Source: Imbricaverruca yamaguchii
Lineage: Eukaryota; Arthropoda; Thecostraca; Neoverrucidae
Direction: 5' to 3'
Length of the DNA stretch: 64,000 bases
NCBI GenBank assembly: GCA_034440575.1
Contig: JAOTOL010001509.1
Span: 763,501 to 827,500 of the forward strand
Below, piece after piece: positions 57,141 to 64,000 of the stretch; positions within the stretch are counted from its first letter, which is position 1, and each line of letters begins with the position of its first letter. Under the pieces are notes generated by a model. It saw only the letters and a program-made list of their open reading frames with translations, had not been told where the DNA came from and did no database searches. The position numbers and the translations under genes are program-made.

Positions 57141-57289
57141 GAGCGGACCATACTGCAGTTCCACTACACCGAGTGGCCGTGTCATTCCTGCCCAAACTCG
57201 AACGGCATCCTCGAGTTCCGGCGCCGCATCCGCATCTGCCTGCGAAATCGCAGCGCCGAACTGGACGGGCCGACGGTGGTCCACTGCAG
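57141..57289 (+). CDS. RPTP exon: WPD loop (WPC) and catalytic cysteine
   Basis: 149 nt with acceptor CGGTATTGCCCCAG and donor CAG|GTGAGT, leaving phase 2. It encodes ERTILQFHYTEWPCHSCPNS then NGILEFRRRIRICLRNRSAE and LDGPTVVHC. HC is the nucleophile of HCX5R. The loop normally reading WPDHGVP is WPCHSCP, so the general-acid Asp is replaced by Cys (codon 57180-57182). Sequence on both sides is well conserved, so this is not a misread frame. It joins in phase 0 to the previous exon (KKGDE|ERTIL). Confidence 0.95.
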
Positions 57290-57576
57290 GTGAGTCATGC
57301 GCCGACATCTGTGTACGCTGGTGGCTGCAGGTGAGTCATGCGCCGACATCTGTGTACGCTGGTGGCTGCAGGTGAGTCATGCGCCGACATCTGTGTACAT
57401 TGGTGGCTGCAGGTGAGTCATGCGCCTACATCTGTGTACGCTGGTGGCTGCAGGTGAGTCATGCGCCTACATCTGTGTACGCTGGTGGCTGCAGGTGAGT
57501 CATGCGCCGACATCTGTGTACACTGGTGGCTGCAGGTGAGTCATGCGCCGACATCTGTGTACACTGGTGGCTGCAG
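57290..57576 (+). repeat. 41-bp array duplicating an RPTP 5' splice site, 7 copies
   Basis: Seven units start exactly at 57290, 57331, 57372, 57413, 57454, 57495 and 57536. Each begins GTGAGTCATGCGCC and ends GGTGGCTGCAG, so every junction is CAG|GTGAGT, identical to the exon's own donor. The array begins at the first intronic base. Confidence 0.97.
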
Positions 57577-59577
57577 GTGGATCTGTGTTTGTCCTAGTCT
57601 GTCCAGTGCACTGATCGCCACTGTAAATCATTCGGCAGTAACGGATAGCAGCCACATCTTTAGCGCTACGTATGCCAGTTTTGATTTACTAATTAGGAAG
57701 TAAATTATTGTCGTGCCTGAACGCTGTCGTGTTGCTTTATCTGAAATTGAGAGATCATATTATCGATAATTACGAGACAAGAAGTGTCTAGATATTTGGG
57801 TTTCCCCAGTCAGCAGGGATGTTCTGCAACCGGTTGTACTTTTTGCGCCTGGAGTTTCCAACAGTAGAGGAAATCTACTGTTTGTCATTGTGTGCCTAAG
57901 CGTTTCTATACTTTATTCAAGTTTTTCACTCCTTTCTTTGCGAAGCCAGTTATGCCGAGGCGCCCAACGGAGCAGTCAGGTCAGGTGAGCAGGCCGGTTC
58001 CGGTAACTGGAGCAGGTAATGACCTGATAAAATGCCCATATATAGGTTACCTGAGGTCAAATTGCGGATCTGGCACATGTATTGCATCATTAGTCATTTC
58101 CAAAATATTATTAATGACAATTTTGGAGCATTTAAACACCATCAGAGCGATCCATAACAATTGCAAGCAAAATCACGCAAAACGAGAAAATTTTGCCATT
58201 TTTACCTCGTTTGACCTTGAAGATATTGACCTAAGGTCACGAAATTTGCACACAATAGAGTTAACCATCGTACCCATCTACCCTGCGAATTTCGTTGCCT
58301 TAATGGGAGCCGAGATATTAGGGGGGCGGAATCCGCCCCCCTCCAGTGCGCGTAATTTTCAGAGGCCCTCCAGGGCGCGTGTTAAACCAGTTCAATGCGA
58401 GTGCTTCATAAGTTGATCTACCAGATCAAGATGCATGCCAATTAGTGTTTTTGTGTGCACCTTGAGCCCACCTCATAATGAAGAGTTCAGATTTAACGTT
58501 ATAATTGTAGCCGAGCATTTAACGTGGGGTCAATTTCCACACTCGGCCGTCCGGCTGTCGCGTCATCGACCTCATCTGGCAAGTTGCCAGCTGACCGTCA
58601 CAGTCGGGGCTGAATACGAGCGCGTTTGCCCACTAGAGCCCAGTCATATCGACTGAGGGGAGCGGTGTGGGCCAGCGCTTCACAACCTAAGCTATGTGGG
58701 GGTGGGCGCAGCCAGAGCATGAGACTTACCTGGAGACGGTCACCTGAGCGACCCCCGTGTTGTGTTTCCGGCGTTATCATTATCGCCGCCGCTGGCGCTC
58801 GCTCGTGACGCACGTGACACTGCCATTCGCCGTTGCTGGGGAAGAGGTTTCTGTTCACTAGTGCACTATCCAGTGGTTATTTGATCAGTGGTTGCTGTTG
58901 CGACGCTCAGCGGCTATTGGAGCAGTAGCTACCTGAAATGGTTGTTGGGCCAGCAGCAGATACTGTGCCGTTGCACACGCTGTGCTTGCTGTGCGAGGGT
59001 CAGAACGGCCATACTATGGTCCAGTCGTGTTTTGGCCCGTAGTAACATCCCAGCCGTGTCCAGGCAGGTGTACGGAGCCTACTGGGCTTCATTGCACACC
59101 CGGTGAGCGTTATATGGGATATGTGGATGACATTTCTCCACTTTATCGAATATCGTACAAAAAAATTAAATAATAAGAAAAGTACTTCATAGCCAGGCTT
59201 GCGTCGGGTTGTTGTGTGCTAAGCGAGTCGCCAATGTATGCATGCCTTTAATAATGCACTGGTCGGTCGGTTGGATGCACTCCGCGACATATTTACATAT
59301 TCCAGCTGCAAACGCGCTGTTGTGTGCTGCAGCGGCGACGATGTGACTCCTTTGTCATCTAAAATAACTTCGTATCACTGACAGCATTCGGATTCTCTTT
59401 AGAACGGCAGTCGTAACTTCCTGCTTGAATGCTAACCCTAAATCAATACGACTACGCTATGCTCAGTATCGATGAACGCGAGTCTTCTCTTACGTCCTCC
59501 AAGAAGGCTGCGCTTAATATTTAAACTGCTCCTTTTGTATTCCATTGATTGAGTGTGAGTGATTCCAACGATTGATT
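57577..59577. other. RPTP intron, no gene seen
   Basis: It includes a stretch at 58000-58340 with TGACCTGA/GACCTTGA motifs and a GGGGCGGAATCCGCCCCCC hairpin-like segment, resembling 37900-39060. No exon is supported. Confidence 0.35.
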
Positions 59578-59965
59578 GTGACTGGCCGTGACCACGACCC
59601 TGACCGTGACCACGACCCTGACCGTGACCACGACCCTGATCGTGACCACGACCCTGACCGTGAACACGACCCTAACCGTGACCACGACCCTGACCGTGAC
59701 CACGACCCTGACCGTGACCACGACCCTGACCGTGACCACGACCCTGACCGTGACCACGACCCTGACCGTGACCACGACCCTGACCGTGACCACGACCTTG
59801 ACCGTGACCACGACCCTGGCCGTGACCACGACCCTGACCCTGACCACGACCCTGACCCTGACCATGACCACGACCCTGACCGTGACCACGACCCTGACCG
59901 TGACCACCACCCTGACTATGACCACCACCCTGACCGTGACTGACCCCGACCGTGACTGACCCGGC
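59578..59965. repeat. 18-bp minisatellite, about 21 copies, ending next to an RPTP exon
   Basis: The unit is GACCGTGACCACGACCCT. The array stops about 17 bp before the acceptor at 59982 and so forms most of the upstream pyrimidine/branch-point region. The period is divisible by three and gives spurious DRDHDP, TTTLTV and GQGRGH ORFs. Confidence 0.97.
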
Positions 59966-59982
59966 GCCTGTCACGTCCGCAG

Positions 59983-60118
59983 CGACGGCGCCGGCCGGTC
60001 GGGCGTCTTCGTCGCCATCGACGCCAACATCGAGCTGGCCGAGGAGGACGGCGTGTTGGACGTGTACGGCTACCTGAAGAAGCTCAGACAGTCGCGCCGT
60101 GGACTGGTCGAGACCATG
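59983..60118 (+). CDS. RPTP exon: P-loop (HCSDGAGRSG) and following helix
   Basis: 136 nt. The acceptor CACGTCCGCAG supplies the base completing Ser. It encodes (S)DGAGRSGVFVAIDANIELAE then EDGVLDVYGYLKKLRQSRRG and LVETM, leaving phase 0 at ATG|GTGAGC. The catalytic CX5R is complete: Cys in the previous exon and Arg in GAGRSG. The expected next segment (a QYxFxY-type motif with the Q-loop) was not found between here and 64000, so the gene should continue beyond the window. Confidence 0.96.
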
Positions 60119-60831
60119 GTGAGCGCTGATCGCCGGCGGACTGCAGCCCGTGGGTGGTGTCGGCTTGTCGCGGGTGATCCCTCGTGTGGATCCGTCCGAA
60201 GCATTGGTGTGGCCCTATTTGTGGGGACAATAGGCCGGTGCGGGCGTATTCTAGGGGCCGTATGTTGGTTTGAGTGTGAACGAGTTAGTGATGACGTATG
60301 CATAGCGCTAGTAGGTTATCGTGGGTGTGCCGGAGTGACTGTGGGTATTCTGCTGTACTGGTAATGGTGTGCTTTTATAGGTGACAAACAGGCTGGGTCA
60401 TTTGGATAAACGCTATTTTGTGTAGGTATATGTGAAGCACTGGTTATGGCGAATGTCTTCCTGTGGGTCTGGCAGACTGTTGAGGGGCTTTTCGAGAGGC
60501 TGTAATTTTGTGCTGGTTTGGTTGTGGTACTGGTTATGGTTGTGGTATAAAGCTGGGGTTTTGTCTATTTGGAGGATATATGTTGTAGCACCTGGGCATG
60601 GTAGTGTTCTGATGTGAGTATATGGCAGCTGAGATTGATGGTAATTTTGCTTCATATGGGTGGTGTCTTATTATTTGGATTCGGTGCGGGGAGATACGTT
60701 AATTGGTACAACCATTGGAAGGGCATAACCATTAGAGGCTCTGTAGAGTGTTTGTTTGACCTGAAGGACATCGTTTTTTTTAAACTTTAGGAAGGATGAA
60801 AACACCTTGAAATTGAGAAGTGCAGGAAGCA

Positions 60832-60870
60832 TCGGGCATCGCCATCCTTGCCAGAGATGGCGATGCCCGA
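60832..60870. repeat. Perfect hairpin, 15-bp stem, 9-nt loop
   Basis: TCGGGCATCGCCATC is followed after nine bases by its exact reverse complement. Confidence 0.95.
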
Positions 60871-61326
60871 CCGGGTCCATTCGCGTGTTTTTACGACGAG
60901 CGTTCATCAGAGCGACTCAACGCCGACCGTCGCGCCTTTGAAATCCTGATAACATTCTTTGTTGCTGTGTTGAAAGATCCAAGTGTTTGCTCAGATGTTC
61001 GGTCTTTTAATTTGTATTCTTAACACCTGTCATCCGTATATTTCCACTGAAGTACTCGGCGGTCTCTATTCAAAGACCGGAATTTGAGGCTCCACCTCGC
61101 ACGCTCGCACTGGTAGTCGGGCGGATCCAGACGCTGATCATGTGGTTGTGTCGTCATGACACGGGACCTGCTTGCTCGAAGTCTGGAGACTGCGTGGTCA
61201 GTGTAGGTCCGATGGAAGGTGCCGCATCGGACGGTTGTGTGTGGCATAAGTTGAGCAGACAAGCTGTGAGGCAAACAGGACTGGGACTCACCGTGGTATC
61301 TACCCTAATTCGACAGATCGTATATA
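60871..61326. other. Unidentified sequence, no gene seen
   Basis: Short ORFs only, and none resembles the missing phosphatase exons. Confidence 0.4.
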
Positions 61327-61652
61327 TCGTCCATTTAAATTTGAGATGCTTACGTCATATTCGGCTGATGAGCCCAATTTGGGCAGTAGTGCGTCCAATT
61401 TCGGCTAAAGTTAATTGCTTTCCAGTTTTCTAAGGTGCCGAAATTTGAGCCGTTATTTCCCGCAATTTGGCTTCCCTTCTGTAATCTAGCCTAATAGTCC
61501 ATTTCAATTTCAGATGCGTACGTCATATTCGGCTGATGAGCCCAATTTGAGCAGTGGTTGCGGCCAAGTTCGGCTAAAGTGAATTGCTTTCCAGTTTTCG
61601 AAGGTGCCGAAATTTGCGGAATTATTTCCCGCAATTTGGCTTCCTTTCTGCA
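61327..61652. repeat. Two-copy ~170-bp tandem duplication
   Basis: The segment containing GTCATATTCGGCTGATGAGC, GCTTTCCAGTTTTC, AAGGTGCCGAAATTTG and CCCGCAATTTGGCTTCC occurs twice in tandem, with about 10% differences. Confidence 0.9.
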
Positions 61653-63004
61653 TATGGAATATGCATCCATAATCTAAATGCACAATACTCAAGTGTGAAA
61701 TCTTTTTTTTTTCAGAATTCCTGCATGTCCCCGAAAATTTGACGGAATAAGGTGTCTTAGCAGGATGCTAGTAGCTGCGATCGGTCCCCAAGTTTCCTGA
61801 CCTCCGATCATGTGCCTGCAATACGTGGGCCGTATAGGCCGCGTGTTGCCCTCGGAATAAATATCATCTCGAATGAAGATACAAATATGTCTTCATTTGA
61901 GAATAAATATCTCACGCGTGTCAGCCGTGACAGCCGCTCTGGGTATTGAGGTCAGCATTGTACCGGTACCCCAATGTTTGGCTGTGTCCCTTTATGCTCC
62001 ATGCGTGCGGAGCAGGCAACATTAACACGCCCATGCCTCTTTAGCAGCTGCGGCGTAGACTGTGGTAATGCCTTCGTATGTTATGGGTGACAGGTGTTCG
62101 GTCGATTCTACGCAGAGCCCGAATGCTCAGCCACTTGAAACCTTTGACTTCGCGAGCGTTGGCCTGCGCGGTCTGGCTACTGCGAACTACACTGCAAATT
62201 TACGCAGGTCATTCGCGAAAACATTTGTTCGGTAGAACGAGACTCAGTTCCGTGTGTTGTCCCTGTCGGCGGGATGATCCGGGCCAACGGCTGTCAACGA
62301 AAGCGTGACGATCCCCCGTCCACGTCTGGTGATAGGGATGACGAGGGACGGCCGTTATCTTAGAGCCACCACGGAAGCACAGCGACTGGACCGCTGTACC
62401 CTTGCACCCAAAGCCTCCACCACCACACAAACGACGCCACACGCTACCAGTTCATTAGATACACGTGCTTAATCATCGGTCCTAATCGGTTACAGGTCCA
62501 AGGCCCACCCAACTGTGTTTCCTCCTGGAAGGCTCATACCTATAAATGTGGCAACTGAAGCAATATATAACAGATTGCATAAGACTGCCCGATGAAAAGG
62601 GCAGTCTTATGAAAATGATCGTTGTGTTGTTCGCACATGCTCAGGTTCGGGTAGGTATGCTAGTATCGTTCGCTGTGTTTGCTGCTCTTTCTACGTAAAA
62701 GTTGCTGCTCTTTCTGTGCGTGTGATTCGACTGCATGGTGCCATGGCTCCTGCGACCCATAATGAATAGCCGATGACGAATGGCGTCGCACGTCCATTTT
62801 TCTCAACCATTCCTATTTTTCGATTATTATGTCGCAGAACCGGAAGAATCTGAAACACTAGGGTTGTCCACGTTTGGTACTGCCTTGAAGTAGGTAACAA
62901 CAATGCATGCTTTATTGCCTCTCACAGACATTCAATAAATATTTCCGCTCTGACGATCACACACGCGTTTGCGGACCATGAGCGACACTTGGCCATCCCG
63001 GCGG
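61653..63004. other. No gene seen; contains a hairpin at 62578-62611
   Basis: CATAAGACTGCCC, an eight-base loop and the exact reverse complement form a perfect 13-bp hairpin at 62578-62611. No exon or element was otherwise recognised. This is also the 3' flank of the minus-strand cuticle gene. Confidence 0.5.
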
Positions 63005-63224
63005 TTTACTGAGAAATGTACCTTGGCTGGGAAGACCTGGCGGGGGCGCCGGCTTGTAGGGAGCTGGCGCCGCCCTATAGGGGGTTGGGCGCCGGTTTGT
63101 AGAGAGCTGGCGCCGCCCTATAGGGGGCTGGGCGCCGGCTTGTAGGGGCTGGGCGCCGACTTATAGGGGGCTGGGCGCCGGCTTGTAGGGACTGGGCGCC
63201 GGCTTGTAGGGGCTGGGCGCCGAC
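63005..63224 (-). repeat. Out-of-frame continuation of the cuticle gene's C-terminal repeat
   Basis: Immediately after the stop, the minus strand continues with 21-24-bp units of the same CCCTACAAGCCGGCGCCCAG type that encode YKPAPSP at the end of the protein. A one-base expansion of a C run creates the stop in the gene, and units beyond it change frame repeatedly. Confidence 0.75.
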
Positions 63225-63908
63225 TTATAGGGGGCTGGGCGCCGGCTTGTAGGGACTGGGTGCCGGATTGTAGACGGCCGTCTCGGGGTACTGAGCCTCG
63301 CCCTCGTAGGTGACCTCGGCTACGAAGCCCGAGTCGCCGTCCACCGTGTAGGTGACGGTCTGCACGCGGCCATCGGGCAGTGCCACGCGGTACGAGCCGC
63401 TCGTGCTGTAGCCGTCTCGGCTCTCATCGGCGGCGAAGTCCACCTGGGAGTAGTCGTCGGCCACGGCGTATTCGAACGCGTACTTGGGTGGCTCTTCCGG
63501 GTATGCCGGCTCCTGCTTGTAGGCCGGCTGCGGCTTGTAGGTGGGCTGCGGCTTGTAGGTCGGCTGCGGCTTGTAGGTGGGCTGCGGCTTGTAGGTCGGC
63601 TGCGACTTGTATGTTGGCTGCGGCTGGTAGGTTGGCTGCGGCTGGTAGGTTGGCTGCGGCTTGTAGGTGGGCTGCGGCCTGTAGGTTGGCTGCGGCTGGT
63701 AGCTGGGCTGCGGCCTGTAGGTCGGCTGCGGCCTGTAGGTCGGCTGCGGCTTGTAGGTCGGCTGTGGCTTGTAGGTCGGCTGTGGCTTGTAGGTGGGCTG
63801 TGGCTGGTAGGTGGGCTGCGGCTGGTAGGCCGGTCGCCGCCGGTAGGGGTCTACGGCGAGCGCAGCTGTCACCAGCACCATGCTGATCACGATCTTGAAG
63901 GCGGCCAT
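63225..63908 (-). CDS. Cuticle protein, Rebers-Riddiford (pro-resilin-like), PQPTY repeats
   Basis: 227 residues, apparently intronless. Residues 1-18 form a signal peptide (MAAFKIVISMVLVTAALA). Residues about 21-135 are some twenty PQPTYK/Q/R-type repeats with high Pro, Gln and Tyr. A chitin-binding RR domain follows at about 140-210 (PPKYAFEYAVADDYSQVDFA, then GSYRVALPDGRVQTVTYTVD and GFVAEVTYEGEAQYPE). The domain binds chitin in the exoskeleton, and the Pro/Tyr repeats suggest a flexible, possibly tyrosine-cross-linked matrix protein. It ends YKPAPSPL after a repeat slippage (see 63005). The ATG is preceded by a TATA box at a suitable distance. It is transcribed opposite to the phosphatase and may lie within one of its introns. 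The plus-strand Ala/Cys-rich ORF is a shadow. Confidence 0.95.
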   Translation of the reverse strand: MAAFKIVISMVLVTAALAVDPYRRRPAYQPQPTYQPQPTYKPQPTYKPQPTYKPQPTYRPQPTYRPQPSYQPQPTYRPQPTYKPQPTYQPQPTYQPQPTYKSQPTYKPQPTYKPQPTYKPQPTYKPQPAYKQEPAYPEEPPKYAFEYAVADDYSQVDFAADESRDGYSTSGSYRVALPDGRVQTVTYTVDGDSGFVAEVTYEGEAQYPETAVYNPAPSPYKPAPSPL

Positions 63909-63977
63909 GCTCGGCGTTGCTGCTGATGCGGCTGGACGACGAGCGGCGGTGAATACCTTCTGCGGTGCCGGCGCCGA

Positions 63978-63986
63978 CTTTATATG
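63978..63986 (-). promoter_or_regulatory. TATA box of the cuticle protein gene
   Basis: Minus-strand CATATAAAG, about 75 bp before the ATG. A TATTCACC sequence about 30 bp downstream (near 63950) could be the initiator, which would give a 5' UTR of roughly 45 nt. Confidence 0.75.
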
Positions 63987-64000
63987 GGTGCGGCGGCGAG

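Noticed and set aside
59521..59974. Asp-His-rich, Thr-rich and Gly-Gln-His-rich ORFs of about 100-135 aa
   Set aside because: Artefacts of the 18-bp repeat. The real coding sequence begins at 59983.
60816..61023. ORF starting MQEASGIAILARDGDARPGP as a LINE or the missing phosphatase exon
   Set aside because: The phrase resembles LINE N-termini only superficially, overlaps a hairpin, and lacks any following domain or splice site in phase.
63380..63886. 168-aa plus-strand Ala/Cys-rich ORF
   Set aside because: Antisense shadow of the cuticle protein repeat.

Overview
The window looks like nuclear DNA of an arthropod, most likely a crustacean. The strongest clue is the minus-strand gene at the right edge (63225-63908), a Rebers-Riddiford cuticle protein of the pro-resilin-like type common in crustaceans. 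Split genes with GT-AG introns, CR1 and I/Jockey-type LINEs, tRNA-derived SINEs and very many minisatellites agree with this. A barnacle-like species is a guess. All coordinates were read by hand; no alignment or database search was run.

Three protein-coding genes can be supported. (1) A minus-strand CCDC51/MITOK gene (mitochondrial ATP-sensitive potassium channel pore) has four phase-0 exons at 15346-15191, 6638-6492, 6058-5708 and 3920-3576. Its 8.5-kb intron carries a nearly complete CR1 LINE, a decayed RNase-H-bearing LINE and a SINE. (2) A plus-strand receptor protein tyrosine phosphatase runs from at least 18890 to 60118. It has two short candidate ectodomain exons, a candidate transmembrane exon, a basic juxtamembrane exon and seven exons of the first phosphatase domain up to just past the HCX5R catalytic loop. 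The end of the domain is not in the window as far as I can see. (3) The cuticle protein gene lies antisense to the phosphatase, just past its last visible exon, and has its own TATA box.

Layout: 1-3.5 kb is non-genic with a fold-back tandem repeat. 3.5-15.4 kb is CCDC51. 15.8-16.8 kb is a 151-bp satellite whose units carry perfect DR1 nuclear-receptor half-site pairs. 16.8-20.2 kb is AT-richer and holds the start of the phosphatase. 20-60 kb is phosphatase introns filled with at least a dozen unrelated minisatellites (18, 22, 24, 26, 30, 31, 32, 41, 45, 48, 53 and 69 bp), LINE relics, SINEs and short perfect hairpins. 60-64 kb holds small repeats and the cuticle gene.

The most unusual observations are as follows. 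Two minisatellites have amplified the phosphatase's own splice sites: a 53-bp array copying the 3' splice site plus the first 21 nt of the exon at 56041, and a 41-bp array copying the CAG|GTGAGT donor right after the exon that ends at the catalytic cysteine. The phosphatase lacks the WPD-loop aspartate (WPC) and the KNRY tyrosine (KNQN), so its first domain may be weakly active or a pseudophosphatase. The window also shows a repeated pattern of perfect short-loop inverted repeats, several of them inside dead LINEs.
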